From positions 620,001 through 684,000 of the forward strand of contig NZ_JACGUT010000084.1 of assembly GCF_014076845.1 (NCBI RefSeq): DNA of 64,000 bases, given 5' to 3'. A program made the position numbers and the translations under genes. The stretch's first letter is position 1, and the number at the start of each line of letters is the position of its first letter. Shown here piece after piece: positions 16,995 to 26,921 of the stretch. The DNA is from Colwellia sp. MB3u-41. Its GTDB lineage: Bacteria > Pseudomonadota > Gammaproteobacteria > Enterobacterales > Alteromonadaceae. The notes beneath the pieces are model-generated. The model made no database searches. It was not told the origin of the DNA and was given only the letters and a program-made list of their open reading frames with translations.

Positions 16995-17912
16995 ATGAAA
17001 AATTATAGTTTAGGAAAGAGCAATCTTCAGTCATCACGATTAATCTATGGTTGTATGCGAATTGCAGGTGATCAGTCAGTAAATGATATTGCTAACGGTA
17101 AACTTGCTGTTCATAGTGCAATCGATGCTGGATACAATCACTTTGATCACGCAGATATTTATGGTGGTGGGGCGAGTGAGCAATTATTTGGTGAATTGTT
17201 AAAGCGATCACCACACTTGCGAGAGAAAATGATCCTCACCTCCAAAGCAAGTATTCGCCCAAAAAACAATGAGAACCCTTATGCGCCAACACGTTATGAT
17301 TTTAGTAAACAATATATTTTATCGAGTGTAGAAGGTTCTTTAAAGCGTTTGCACACAGAACAACTTGATCTTTTTTTATTACATCGTCCAGACTACTTAC
17401 TTGATATTCATGAAGTTACTGAAACATTCAAGCAACTTAAAGCCAGTGGTAAAGTTGCCCACTTTGGGGTGAGTAACTTTAAACCCTCGCAAGTGGCTAT
17501 GTTGCAAAGTGCTTTAGGTTTACCATTATTGGTTAATCAGGTGGAAATTAATATTCATAATATTGATGCACTTAATGACGGTACATTGGATCAATGTCAA
17601 CAGCATAGTATTACACCTATTGCTTGGTGTCCCCTCGGAGGTGTTGCTTACGCTGCATGGGGCAATACTTTCTTGGCAAAAGACGAACAACGCATTGCTG
17701 GTGAATTAACATTGCAAGCGCAAAAATATAACTGTGAAGCTTGGCAAGTTATTCTCGCTTGGTTATTAAAGCACCCTGCAGACATATTTCCTATTATTGG
17801 TTCAACCACACCTGAACGTATTGTAGCGGCAAAAGTCGCACTTGAACTTAACTACAGCCGCGAAGATTGGTATCGATTATTGGAAGCCAGAAATGGTCAA
17901 TCAGTTCCATAA
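16995..17912 (+). CDS. Aldo/keto reductase (YdhF-like)
   Basis: This 305-residue TIM-barrel oxidoreductase has the family motifs: NHFDHADIYGGGASEQLFG (catalytic Asp and Tyr), ILTSKASI (catalytic Lys), DLFLLHRPD (catalytic His region), VAHFGVSNF, NQVEINI and the NADPH-binding IIGSTTPERI near residue 276. The arrangement and length are those of the E. coli YdhF type. It would reduce aldehydes or ketones with NADPH; the natural substrate is unknown. It starts 109 bases from the divergent lgt gene. Confidence 0.9.
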   Translation: MKNYSLGKSNLQSSRLIYGCMRIAGDQSVNDIANGKLAVHSAIDAGYNHFDHADIYGGGASEQLFGELLKRSPHLREKMILTSKASIRPKNNENPYAPTRYDFSKQYILSSVEGSLKRLHTEQLDLFLLHRPDYLLDIHEVTETFKQLKASGKVAHFGVSNFKPSQVAMLQSALGLPLLVNQVEINIHNIDALNDGTLDQCQQHSITPIAWCPLGGVAYAAWGNTFLAKDEQRIAGELTLQAQKYNCEAWQVILAWLLKHPADIFPIIGSTTPERIVAAKVALELNYSREDWYRLLEARNGQSVP

Positions 17913-18010
17913 CTAATAACTATCAATAATAAGTTATCGTTTATCGGTAAATAAGGGGTTGAAATTCAGATTGTATCTGCTACATTAAGCTTATCGAATC
18001 AATTTAGATT

Positions 18011-18601
18011 ATGAGTTTTATGTTACCGCATTATCGGATAAGCAAAGTAAGTAAAATCGTTAGGGCATTAGTGGCACTCTTCGTTATGATGCAAATTTTC
18101 AGTTTTGCACTTTTGTTATTACTAGGAATTAATAATAATGGCACCTATGAGCTTTCTGAACATTTTTCATTTATTTCTTCTGCTGCCAGTATCGATTTTT
18201 CAGGTAGCTGGGAAAATTTAGCGTTAGCCTTAACCGATGAAGGTTTTAACGCTTTGCTTATACTAGGCAGTGCAGATTTGTTGCCAAGCCTTTTAATTTA
18301 TTGGTCTTTGTTTAAGTTATTTGGTTTATATCAGCAGGGTTTAGTCTTCACTGTCGCCAATATTCAATGCATTAAAAATATTGGTACTGTGCTGTTAGCT
18401 TGGATTGCCTTAAAGCTTCTTTATCCGATAGTGGTGACCTTAGTATTACGATTTTCAGGCGCTTCTGATACGTTATCGTTATACATAAGCTTAGGCTCTG
18501 ATGAGTTAAGATTTTTATTAATTGGTTTAGTGATATACGTGATAGCTTGGATAATGAGCGAAGCGACTAGCTTGCATCAAGAGCAGGAGTTAGTTATCTA
18601 G
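18011..18601 (+). CDS. DUF2975 family membrane protein
   Basis: This 196-residue protein has four predicted membrane helices (about residues 18-40, 75-100, 118-142 and 155-180), with an extracytoplasmic loop after the first. The length, topology and coupling to a small HTH protein match DUF2975 proteins. Its last base overlaps the GTG of the next gene, so the two are translated together. Such pairs are common in bacteria; the membrane protein may sense a signal or modulate its DNA-binding partner, but this is unproven. Confidence 0.82.
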   Translation: MSFMLPHYRISKVSKIVRALVALFVMMQIFSFALLLLLGINNNGTYELSEHFSFISSAASIDFSGSWENLALALTDEGFNALLILGSADLLPSLLIYWSLFKLFGLYQQGLVFTVANIQCIKNIGTVLLAWIALKLLYPIVVTLVLRFSGASDTLSLYISLGSDELRFLLIGLVIYVIAWIMSEATSLHQEQELVI

Positions 18602-18831
18602 TGGCTATGATTATAGAACTGGACGTTATGCTAGCAAAACGTAAAATGAAATTAAACGATCTTGCTCTGTCAGTAGGTATCACAGCACAAAATTTATCGG
18701 TGCTTAAAAGTGGTCGGGCAAAAGCAATACGATTCTCAACACTTGAAGCGATATGCAAAACGCTAGAATGTCAGCCAGGCGACATTTTACTTTACGAAAA
18801 AGATCAACAAACAAGGAATGATGATGAATAA
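18601..18831 (+). CDS. XRE-family transcriptional regulator (YozG-like)
   Basis: The 76-residue product is essentially one helix-turn-helix: LNDLALSVGITAQNLSVLKSGRAKAIRFSTLEAICKTL, followed by CQPGDILLY, the signature of the Cro/cI-type YozG group that accompanies DUF2975. GTG at 18601 overlaps the previous stop; ATG at 18607 is an equally possible start. It probably regulates its own operon. The next gene starts inside its last codons. Confidence 0.88.
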   Translation: MAMIIELDVMLAKRKMKLNDLALSVGITAQNLSVLKSGRAKAIRFSTLEAICKTLECQPGDILLYEKDQQTRNDDE

Positions 18832-19387
18832 ATCTTTAGTCATAATGCTTTTAGGTAGTTGCTTCGCCACGAGTATTTCAGTGGTAGCAAACGATGACGA
18901 ACCTTATAAATTTGTGGCTTTGAACTTAACGAAATACGATAGCCTAAAAAACGTAGATTTAAGTCACACTACAATTGATTTAGTGCCGGAGATTTCTTTT
19001 GGGGTAGGCAAGCATTATCAATTAAACGAAGATTGGCAAGTTGCCACAGAGATTTCGCTGCATTATGCTAAAGCACATTTTAGTGGTTTAGTTGAAAAGA
19101 CGAATGTTAATAACTTCTCTGCAGAGCAACAAATTTTTTCGGGTAATTATGACGCGCTTGGTTTATGGGCTACATCACGTTTTAAGTATGTTAGCTTGAG
19201 TGAAAATGTATCTCCTTTTATCGAGTTAGCTGTTGGCGCCGTACAAACGAACCACGGTACACTTTTTGGTGAAGAAAAAAACCAAGATCTTGCTTATAAA
19301 GCGATAACAGGTGTAGAGTTTGAAGTCGCTAACGACATGACTTTCTCTATTGGCTTTGGTCTTTCAGATAACGACAACAATCTTTGA
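18818..19387 (+). CDS. Outer-membrane beta-barrel-like protein
   Basis: This 189-residue protein has a signal peptide (about 1-26, ending VVAND). It then shows alternating amphipathic strands ending in aromatic residues (YKFVALNLTKY, WQVATEISLHY, LGLWATSRFKYVSL, FIELAVGAV, MTFSIGFGL), typical of small OmpA/OmpW-like barrels. It overlaps the XRE gene by 14 bases, which suggests it belongs to the same transcript. The C-terminus lacks the usual final Phe, ending in NDNNL. Its precise family is not certain. Confidence 0.65.
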   Translation: MMMNKSLVIMLLGSCFATSISVVANDDEPYKFVALNLTKYDSLKNVDLSHTTIDLVPEISFGVGKHYQLNEDWQVATEISLHYAKAHFSGLVEKTNVNNFSAEQQIFSGNYDALGLWATSRFKYVSLSENVSPFIELAVGAVQTNHGTLFGEEKNQDLAYKAITGVEFEVANDMTFSIGFGLSDNDNNL

Positions 19388-19396
19388 TTTTGTAAT

Positions 19397-20680
19397 TTAC
19401 CGATTATTTATCAACGATTGAGCGGCTATTTCGGCCGTTTTTTTTCTGTCTTTAATATAATAAAACCAAGTCGCCGCAAAGAGTATCGCGATAAATGGCA
19501 TACTGGTAAGTACCACCATATGCCAACCCGCTTTAAATAACACCCAACCTGCCAGTAACGATGCAGTTGCTTGTAAACCAAAGATAATGAAGTCGTTAAT
19601 CGCTTGTACTTTATGTCGTTCACCCGGCTTATAACTTTGCGGTAGTAATGTTGTACCGGTTAAAAATAAAAAATTCCAACCGATGCCTAACAAAATCAGT
19701 GCCCACCAGTAGTGCATGACTTGTTCGCCTGAAAGCGCGACTACAGTTACTATCGCGTAAATTGCGGTCCCTATTAACATTAAACTTTTTAAGCCTATTT
19801 TTTTTACTAACCAAGCGGTAAATAGAGAAGGAATAAACATCGCCGCAATATGACTTTGAATAACCCACTTTGTATCATTTAAGCTATGTCCGTGCATTTG
19901 ATGCATGCTTAAAGGTGTTGCGGTCATTAAGTAACTCATTAAGGCAAAACCAATTGCCGCTGATAGTATCGCGATAATAAATATGGGTTGTTTAATGATT
20001 TTACTTAATGGACGAATATCTTCTGCTTGCTGATGACTTTCAATTTGCGTATTTTTAAAGTTCAACATGATTATCATCGCGCAAATGATTAAGCCCGCTA
20101 ATACTAAAAATGAGCCAGCATAGCCATGAGGTGAAACTAACCAGTCTTTAGCAACTACGGCAATTTCAGGCCCTAAGAAGGCAGAAAAAATGCCACTTAG
20201 CATAAGAATTGACAATACAGTAGGGATATCTTTATCCTTTTTTATGCTTTCTATCGCAGCAAAACGTAACTGTTGAATAAATGCCGTACTAATACCAAAG
20301 AGTAAACCTGAGAAAACAAAAAGTTCAAAATTGGCAATAAGCGCAGATACCATAGCGGTTAATGTCGCCAATAAGCCACAACTATAACCGGTAAAAATCG
20401 CAAAACGACGGCCTTTGTTTTTGGCAAGCATCGCTGCAGGAATCGCGCCACAGGCAACACCTAAAATCATAACCGTAATGGGAAGGGTAGCTAGAGATGG
20501 GTCACTTGCCATGCTGGTTGACAATATTCCCCCAATGAAAACAATGACTGGTGATGCGGCCATCACTAAAGGTTGGGCAATAAACAACAGCCAAATATTT
20601 TTTGGTAAGGTGAAATGTCGAGACAATAAAAAAGCACTGGCAATTAATAAGGCTAAGGTAATAAAAATATTGGATAACAT
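19397..20680 (-). CDS. MFS transporter
   Basis: This 427-residue protein has twelve hydrophobic segments and a polar central loop (about residues 210-225, IESHQQAEDIRP) between the two six-helix halves. Motif-A-like residues are visible in the loop between helices 2 and 3 (AAMLAKNKGRRFAIFTG). It is a secondary transporter of the inner membrane. The substrate cannot be read from the sequence. It lies convergently against the beta-barrel gene with only nine bases between the stops and divergently from recR. Confidence 0.86.
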   Translation of the reverse strand: MLSNIFITLALLIASAFLLSRHFTLPKNIWLLFIAQPLVMAASPVIVFIGGILSTSMASDPSLATLPITVMILGVACGAIPAAMLAKNKGRRFAIFTGYSCGLLATLTAMVSALIANFELFVFSGLLFGISTAFIQQLRFAAIESIKKDKDIPTVLSILMLSGIFSAFLGPEIAVVAKDWLVSPHGYAGSFLVLAGLIICAMIIMLNFKNTQIESHQQAEDIRPLSKIIKQPIFIIAILSAAIGFALMSYLMTATPLSMHQMHGHSLNDTKWVIQSHIAAMFIPSLFTAWLVKKIGLKSLMLIGTAIYAIVTVVALSGEQVMHYWWALILLGIGWNFLFLTGTTLLPQSYKPGERHKVQAINDFIIFGLQATASLLAGWVLFKAGWHMVVLTSMPFIAILFAATWFYYIKDRKKTAEIAAQSLINNR

Positions 20681-20822
20681 AGTTGTTCATTTATGATAAT
20701 TATTCTGTTGCTATCATAACGTATTATTTTTAATTGAAAGAACATAATTTATGTTGGTTTTTATTATTCAAATGATAAACTGCGTTCGTTGAAATTCGAC
20801 AAATACTGTTACTAAGGTTGTT

Positions 20823-21428
20823 ATGAAATTTAGTCCCCTTGTACAAGAATTAATAAATGCACTTAAATGTTTACCGGGTGTTGGAGCTAAATCTGCTCAG
20901 CGTATGGCATTTCAGTTACTTGAACGTAATCGTATCGGTGGTGCTAAACTTGCCGGAACATTAAAGTCAGCAATGGAAAATATTGGTCATTGCTCACAAT
21001 GTCGAAACTTTACTGAAGATGATACCTGTGAAATTTGTCAAAGTGCTAAACGACTTATTAATCAACAGCTTTGTATTGTTGAAAGTCCAGGAGATGTGAT
21101 CGCGATAGAGCAAACCGGCGAGTTTCAAGGACGCTATTTTATTTTAATGGGACATTTATCTCCGCTAGATGGAATCGGGCCAGACGATCTTGGTTTAGAT
21201 ATATTAGAAAAACAGCTGGCGACCCAACAGTTTAAAGAAATAATTTTAGCAACCAACCCGACGGTTGAGGGTGAAGCAACGGCTCATTTTATTGCTGAAC
21301 TGGCTAAAAAACATCAAGTTGTTATTTCTCGTATTGCTCATGGTGTGCCTGTTGGTGGTGAATTGGAATATGTTGACGGTAATACGTTATCTCACGCGTT
21401 GTCAGGACGTAAAAACTATAGCTTTTAG
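20823..21428 (+). CDS. recR: Recombination mediator protein RecR
   Basis: The 201-residue protein has an N-terminal helix-hairpin-helix ([15 protein letters not shown], residues 16-30), a four-Cys zinc finger (Cys57, 60, 69, 72), a Toprim domain starting with [14 protein letters not shown] and the C-terminal [16 protein letters not shown] segment. With RecO and RecF it loads RecA at gapped DNA. The usual gammaproteobacterial partners dnaX and ybaB are not next to it, but htpG and adk follow at a distance, partly keeping the ancestral order. Confidence 0.96.
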   Translation: MKFSPLVQELINALKCLPGVGAKSAQRMAFQLLERNRIGGAKLAGTLKSAMENIGHCSQCRNFTEDDTCEICQSAKRLINQQLCIVESPGDVIAIEQTGEFQGRYFILMGHLSPLDGIGPDDLGLDILEKQLATQQFKEIILATNPTVEGEATAHFIAELAKKHQVVISRIAHGVPVGGELEYVDGNTLSHALSGRKNYSF

Positions 21429-21551
21429 TTTCGCTGTAAACTTAGCAGAATATTATATGCAGGCTAAAGCGTGTCCTCTTAACTAAAAGCTAAGTTCAGC
21501 AATAACAATTTGAGTATTGTCATCTTTTAAATAATTATACCCTTAGGCATT

Positions 21552-22742
21552 TTATAAATTATTGGCAAGATGATTTCCTGTCATAAAATGAGTTTTCGCG
21601 TATTTGAGTAATAATATGCCACAACAAACAATAAAAGCGGTGAGATAAAGCGCAGCATTATAGTTTTTAAAGTGCTCTATTAATGCGACACAATAAAGCG
21701 GTGCTACCACTTGTCCTACACCATAAGCGGCTGTGATGGTTCCCATGATAAATACAGGGTTTTTACCTGCTAATTGCCCACCAAAATTCATAAATAGTGC
21801 AACAAGGCCAATGAAGGTTCCACCATATAACACGCCACTTATTAAATTAAGTACAATATTTGAAGAGAAGGTAGGAATTAAAATAGCAACAATTTGTAGC
21901 GCCATCGCTACCATCATAATGTTGATACTATTATAACGATGTGCCAAACGCATCCAAATAATACACGAGGGTATACCGGCTAAACCAACGGCTAACCAAG
22001 CATAACCACCATACCCTGACAATCCTTCTAATGAATTAATAATATCAGGGAGGAATGTTGCTTGTACAACCATACCAACGCCTTCTGTGAAATACGCTAG
22101 GGCTAAAATGATCACCAAGGGATTAAACAACGATTTATCAAATTTGTATTTAATAACTTTATTTGATGTTTGTTTATCAAAACTTAAAATATAGGCTGAA
22201 TAACTCGCGAATATCGTCCCTGCAATTGCTAGGGCAAGCCAAGCATGTTGCCAATTATCACTATAAATAAATACGCTACGCATAATTAAATCAGCAATAA
22301 GTATTGAGAATCCTAAGCCACTAAAATGTATGCCCATTGCTTTAGTTTTATTCGTATTTTGTAATTTTGACATCACGATGGCTGAGCCAACGACTAATGC
22401 CATCGCAGCACCAAATCCAGCAAAAAGCCGAGATAGCCACCAAAGTGTATTGTTTTCGGTAACGGCGAGTAATAACGAAGTTATGATAGACAAAGCTAAG
22501 CCAATACGAAAAAATTTTACTTTTGCATGAATATCTTTAATAAAAATTGAGAAAATTGAACCCGATAAATAGCCAACATAATTAATGGAGGCGAGTATGC
22601 CAGCGAAAGCAATACTTAGGTGGTTTTCTAGCATCGCGGGTAATAAAGAAGTAAACGCAAAACGAGCAACGCCTACGCCAACAACCAAAGCAAGGATACC
22701 TGCTAATAAAATAGCCGTATTGTTATTTCGGTCAAGCAACAT
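21552..22742 (-). CDS. YbfB/YjiJ-family MFS transporter
   Basis: This 396-residue protein has twelve membrane segments. The first contains GVGVARFAFTSLLPAM and the loop after helix 2 has NYVGYLSGS, both typical of the YbfB/YjiJ group. The second half has GGYAWLAVGLAGIPSCIIWMRLAHR. Members are predicted sugar or drug exporters; the substrate is unknown. It separates recR from htpG, interrupting the usual recR-htpG neighbourhood. Confidence 0.86.
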   Translation of the reverse strand: MLLDRNNNTAILLAGILALVVGVGVARFAFTSLLPAMLENHLSIAFAGILASINYVGYLSGSIFSIFIKDIHAKVKFFRIGLALSIITSLLLAVTENNTLWWLSRLFAGFGAAMALVVGSAIVMSKLQNTNKTKAMGIHFSGLGFSILIADLIMRSVFIYSDNWQHAWLALAIAGTIFASYSAYILSFDKQTSNKVIKYKFDKSLFNPLVIILALAYFTEGVGMVVQATFLPDIINSLEGLSGYGGYAWLAVGLAGIPSCIIWMRLAHRYNSINIMMVAMALQIVAILIPTFSSNIVLNLISGVLYGGTFIGLVALFMNFGGQLAGKNPVFIMGTITAAYGVGQVVAPLYCVALIEHFKNYNAALYLTAFIVCCGILLLKYAKTHFMTGNHLANNL

Positions 22743-22963
22743 TTTAAATCCTGTGTTGTCAATTTTATAAATACAGCGACCAAGGCCGCTTTTTTAGAAT
22801 GAAAATTTTTTGCTAAGCACAAGCTTCAATTTAAGGATAGTAATGGCTGAAAGCAAATCATTATTTGTGATGAAGGATATTTAAAAATGATATAAATAAA
22901 ATTATTCTCCTAAGAGGGGTAAAATAGGGGCGCATAATTTATGTAAGATTTTTTAATTTTTTG

Positions 22964-22992
22964 CTTGAAATTGTTTTCTCTACCCCCCACAT
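22964..22992 (+). promoter_or_regulatory. Sigma-32 heat-shock promoter of htpG
   Basis: CTTGAAA (22964-22970) is followed after 14 bases by CCCCACAT (22985-22992). This matches the sigma-32 consensus (CTTGAAA, 13-15 bases, CCCCATNT). It lies about 70 bases before the htpG start, as expected for a chaperone gene controlled by RpoH. Confidence 0.88.
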
Positions 22993-23063
22993 GTTAACTA
23001 TCTATGTGAACATCAGCTTCGATGTGCGCTTTTAAACACTGTTAAATTTAGGAAATATCGAAA

Positions 23064-25025
23064 ATGTCAGAAACAGGCCAAAAAGAAAATCATCAGTTTG
23101 CAACTGATAACGCTAAATTACTCAAATTAATGATCCACTCACTTTACTCAAACAAAGAAATTTTCTTACGTGAGTTAGTATCAAACGCTGCTGATGCCGC
23201 TGACAAATTACGCTTTAACGCACTTTCACATGCTGATTTATACGAAGGTGATGCCGATTTACGTGTACGTGTTAGTTGTGATAAAGAAAACAATACACTG
23301 ACTATTTCTGATAACGGTATTGGTATGACTCATGATCAAATTGTTGATCATCTAGGTACTATTGCTAAATCTGGTACGGCTGAGTTTTTCTCGCAACTTT
23401 CTGGCGATCAAGCTTCAGACTCACAACTTATTGGTCAATTTGGTGTTGGCTTTTACTCAGCATTCATCGTTGCTGACTCAGTAACTGTGCGTTCTCGCGC
23501 TGCTGGTGTCGACGCTTCTGAAGGTGTTGAATGGACAAGTGCTGGTGAAGGCGAGTTCACTACGGCTAAAATTTCAAAGACAAACCGTGGTACTGATATA
23601 ATCCTTCACCTAAAAGCAGAAGAAAAAGAATATGCAGACGACTGGCGCTTAAAGTCAATTGTCACTAAGTACTCAGACCATATCTCAGTTTCTGTTGAAA
23701 TGTTAACGCCAGCAGTTCCGGTTGTAGAAGCGGTTGCTGAAGTTAAAGATGATGAAGGCAATGTTACTGTTCCAGCAGCTGAAGCTGTTGCTGAAGTTCC
23801 TGCAATATGGGAGCCTGTAAATAAAGCTACGGCATTATGGACACGTGAAAAGTCAGAGATTTCTGATGATGAATATAAAGAATTTTACAAGCATGTATCA
23901 CATGACTTTGGTGACCCACTTGTATGGGAGCACAACAAAGTAGAAGGTAAAACAGAATATACGTCATTACTTTATATCCCAAGTAAAGCGCCATTTGATA
24001 TGCATAACCGTGAAAAGCAACATGGGTTAAAATTATTTGTACAACGTGTATTTATAATGGACGACGCTGAACAGTTTATGCCAACTTATTTGCGTTTTGT
24101 AAAAGGTTTATTAGATTCAAATGATTTACCATTAAACGTTTCTCGTGAAATTTTACAAGATAACAAAATTACCCAAGCAATCCGTAAAGGCTGTACTAAA
24201 CGTGTCCTTAAAATGCTTGAAAAATTAGGTAAAAAAGATAAAGAGCAATATCAGTCATTTTGGAATGAGTTTGGTCAAGTTTTAAAAGAAGGCCCTGCAG
24301 AAGATCAAGGTAATAAAGAGCAAGTTGCAAACTTATTACGCTTTGCTTCAACAGAAAGTGACACGGCTGTGCAAAGTGTTTCAATTCCAGAATACGTAGA
24401 ACGTATGAAAGAAGGACAAGAAAAAATTTACTACGTGGTTGCAGACAGCTTTGAAGCGGCTAAAAATAGCCCACATTTAGAAGTTTTCCGTAAAAAAGGC
24501 ATTGAAGTATTATTAATGTCTGACCGTATCGATGAATGGTTAGTGAGTCACTTAACAGAAGTTGATGGTAAGCAATTGCAATCGGTAACTCGTGGCGGTT
24601 TAGACCTTGGTGATATGGATGATGAAGAAACAAAGCAAGCTCAAGAAAAACTTGAAAAAGAGTTTGACTCAGTTGTTACTCGTATTAAAAAATCACTAGA
24701 GGGTAAAGTGAAAGATGTTAAATTGTCGCAACGTTTAACAGACTCACCAGCTTGTATTGTTGCCGATGAACACGACATGAGCAGCCAAATGATGAAGCTT
24801 ATGCAATCAGTTGGACAGGAAGTGCCAGATGCCTTGCCTATATTTGAAATTAATGCAGAACATGAGTTAGTAAAACATGTTGCTGATGAAACTGATGATG
24901 AGAAATTCAATCAGTGGACTGAAGTATTGTTTGAACAAGCAATGTTAGCTGAACGTGGTAGCTTAAAAGACCCTGCTAGTTTTGTTGCACGTTTAAATAA
25001 ATTAATGTTGAGCCTCACTAAGTAA
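23064..25025 (+). CDS. htpG: Molecular chaperone HtpG (Hsp90)
   Basis: The 653-residue Hsp90 has the GHKL ATPase motifs: ELVSNAADA (catalytic Glu37 and Asn41), DNGIGMT (83-89) and GQFGVGFYS (124-132). The middle domain has the catalytic-loop Arg in NVSREILQ, and a helical dimerisation domain ends the protein. It is longer than E. coli HtpG (624 residues), mainly because of a linker of about 30 residues around 215-248. That linker holds two near-identical copies of VPxxEAVAEV, 18 residues apart. AGGA precedes the ATG. Expression is driven by a sigma-32 promoter, and a strong terminator follows. It folds client proteins in the cytoplasm. Confidence 0.97.
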   Translation: MSETGQKENHQFATDNAKLLKLMIHSLYSNKEIFLRELVSNAADAADKLRFNALSHADLYEGDADLRVRVSCDKENNTLTISDNGIGMTHDQIVDHLGTIAKSGTAEFFSQLSGDQASDSQLIGQFGVGFYSAFIVADSVTVRSRAAGVDASEGVEWTSAGEGEFTTAKISKTNRGTDIILHLKAEEKEYADDWRLKSIVTKYSDHISVSVEMLTPAVPVVEAVAEVKDDEGNVTVPAAEAVAEVPAIWEPVNKATALWTREKSEISDDEYKEFYKHVSHDFGDPLVWEHNKVEGKTEYTSLLYIPSKAPFDMHNREKQHGLKLFVQRVFIMDDAEQFMPTYLRFVKGLLDSNDLPLNVSREILQDNKITQAIRKGCTKRVLKMLEKLGKKDKEQYQSFWNEFGQVLKEGPAEDQGNKEQVANLLRFASTESDTAVQSVSIPEYVERMKEGQEKIYYVVADSFEAAKNSPHLEVFRKKGIEVLLMSDRIDEWLVSHLTEVDGKQLQSVTRGGLDLGDMDDEETKQAQEKLEKEFDSVVTRIKKSLEGKVKDVKLSQRLTDSPACIVADEHDMSSQMMKLMQSVGQEVPDALPIFEINAEHELVKHVADETDDEKFNQWTEVLFEQAMLAERGSLKDPASFVARLNKLMLSLTK

Positions 25026-25048
25026 GTTAACGTATAAATTTGATGATA

Positions 25049-25076
25049 TAAAAAGGGGCTTTAGCCCCTTTTTTTG
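25049..25076 (+). terminator. Rho-independent terminator of htpG
   Basis: AAAAGGGGCT and AGCCCCTTTT form a compact GC-rich stem with a very short loop, followed by a T-run. It starts 24 bases after the htpG stop and faces the convergent thioredoxin-like gene as well. Confidence 0.9.
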
Positions 25077-25091
25077 ATCCCATAAAAGTCT

Positions 25092-25547
25092 TTATTTTAT
25101 TTGTTCACTTAATAGAGCTTGTAGCTGTTCAACACTTTTATATCCATGACTCAATGAGTAATTGTCGCCGCGCACAATCATAACCGCCGGAAAACCTCGA
25201 AAGGTAAGTTGCTTACCTTCTTTATCTTTAAGGTCATCAAAAACAAAGCTTGAAAGCATAAAGTTGATGGTTGCTTTTACGGGGATAAAGTCTTCATTTA
25301 ATACTTTAGCTAATGCAGGGTCAGTAAAAACATTTTTTTCCATCGTTGCACAGGTTGTACAAAAACGCATTTTAGCAAAAACAAAAATGGGTTTTGTTGA
25401 GTCGATAGTTCGAGCACTTTTATAATTATGCCATTGAACGTTAGGTTCATATAACGTCGGTGAAATTAAAGCATAGAAGCTTGGTATTAAAATAATAGCG
25501 GCAATTAGTGCGATAAAAAACTTATTCATAGAGTGCTCGTTGTTCAA
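25092..25547 (-). CDS. Membrane-anchored thioredoxin-fold protein
   Basis: This 151-residue protein has an N-terminal membrane anchor (residues about 8-26) and a thioredoxin-like domain (about 45-150). The redox motif is CTTC, in FAKMRFCTTCATMEKNVF, and the cis-Pro segment is FRGFPAVMIV. It resembles the DsbD C-terminal (gamma) domain and similar periplasmic reductases. It probably works as a thiol-disulfide enzyme on the outer face of the inner membrane. The partner reductase is not in this window. Confidence 0.8.
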   Translation of the reverse strand: MNNEHSMNKFFIALIAAIILIPSFYALISPTLYEPNVQWHNYKSARTIDSTKPIFVFAKMRFCTTCATMEKNVFTDPALAKVLNEDFIPVKATINFMLSSFVFDDLKDKEGKQLTFRGFPAVMIVRGDNYSLSHGYKSVEQLQALLSEQIK

Positions 25548-25927
25548 CAGTATAAGTATTAACTAGACCCTGAAAACGGCTATATACTTTCAACTTATCA
25601 TGAAAATTTAAAACAATAACAGCGTTTTAGCTATAATTTAAAGATAATTTCGAGGAGTAAGCAATAATGCTTTCAGTGTAAATTATAAGCCACCACTATG
25701 GTATAACGGCTTTAATTTATACGTAAAACTTTCTTTTTAATAAATGACTTAGATACGAAAGGGAATGTATTTCTGATGTTAATGACAGATATTCAGTAAA
25801 GTAAATACACCCTGAGAAAAAGGAATAACTTATTATTAGTTAATCGCTATTAATAATGAAGGATTAGTTGTTACCTTTAACTTTATCCCTAAGCCTAATC
25901 TTGAGTATAACGTAATAATATTTCAGA
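25548..25927. other. Intergenic stretch without a gene
   Basis: This stretch has 380 AT-rich bases. A GAGGAG-like site (about 25653) precedes an ATG at 25668 that is closed after four codons. Nothing else gene-like is seen. Confidence 0.4.
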
Positions 25928-26560
25928 CTAAGCTTCATTATTATTCATTTTTTGAATAATCGGTTCAATATCTTCAAAAACGGCTTGGTTTTTATGTAAT
26001 ACCATAACTTTTCTTGCATACTTATCGTGTCGATGAAGAGAGACATGAAAGAGGTCGCGTTTTTTACTTTGTCTAGTAATATAATTAAATGTAGACTGAC
26101 TGGTTATTGTGCTATCAATCCCCTTACTTATAAGCATGTTAATTAATGCCTGCTCGCTAATTGTGTTAATGCGATTTATTTCATTTTTAGCGACCAACTC
26201 ATTTATACCATAGTAATAAAACCCTCTAACTCCCCCAAATTCAAGGTTTTTTAAGGAGGATGGATTGGTATATTCAATAGGGGTATCTGTTAGAGAGATA
26301 ACTTCATCTTGGTCAATGAAAATATCTGAAGTCCACAGGTATTTATTTTCTTCTTTGTTCTTAAACTAAATAGGATTTACACCCAGTAATATGCCATTTA
26401 ATGTGTTTTGCACCATCATGTGGTCGATGCGCTTGCGAGGAATAAACACGGTTTTAAAACGATACTTTTCACTCTTACTATTTAAATAAGCAGAAAAATC
26501 ATAATAAAGCCCTTGCTCCTTTTTTAAGTGAATAATAAATCGAGGTTTTAGGTGATACAC
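25928..26560 (-). pseudogene. Solute-binding protein-like gene (SBP_bac_3 type) with an in-frame amber stop
   Basis: One frame runs from at least 26560 to 25928, interrupted only by TAG at 26366-26368, after VNPI and before FKNKEENKYLWTSD. Related proteins would probably have Trp there (TGG to TAG). The translated parts show an RKRIDHMMVQNTLNGILLGVNP segment and a GGVRGFYYYGINELV strand, plus a C-terminal helix. This is the organisation of small periplasmic solute-binding-like proteins common in Alteromonadales. Upstream (to about 26640) there is a hydrophobic stretch that may be the signal peptide, but no clear start. It is the second broken protein of this type in the window, after 5821-6650. 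Confidence 0.6.
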
Positions 26561-26640
26561 ATAGACATTAATGGCCTCTTTTTCTATAGCATGAGCAATG
26601 AAAACACTAATAATGTAAAAAACATAACAACGACAAGGCT

Positions 26641-26921
26641 TTTCGTTACATTTACATCAAAGAAGCCTTCTCTGGTTCATATTAAGTTAAAGTTTTGTTA
26701 ATCGTAGCATTTAAGTTTACGTTAACAGATCAATGTTAAAATTCTACAAAAGGAGGGCTATATTTCCCCAAAATTTATTTACCTAAACAGGTATACACTA
26801 TGCGGGAGAATGTGTGTGTTGCGAATATCTTTTGCTATCATTGTAGGTAACATTATGATCTTAAGGTTATAAAGTTTCGTAATTTTAGCTATCTGTATAA
26901 CAATAAGACTAAGGAATATAA
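26641..26921. other. Upstream region of the catalase-type gene
   Basis: The stretch of 281 bases is AT-rich without an ORF. It must hold the promoter of the peroxidase gene at 26922. I see no certain box. Confidence 0.35.

Noticed and set aside
18011-18831. DUF2975/XRE pair as a toxin-antitoxin module
   Set aside because: The order and HTH type match the widespread DUF2975/YozG regulator pair; no toxin-like fold is visible.
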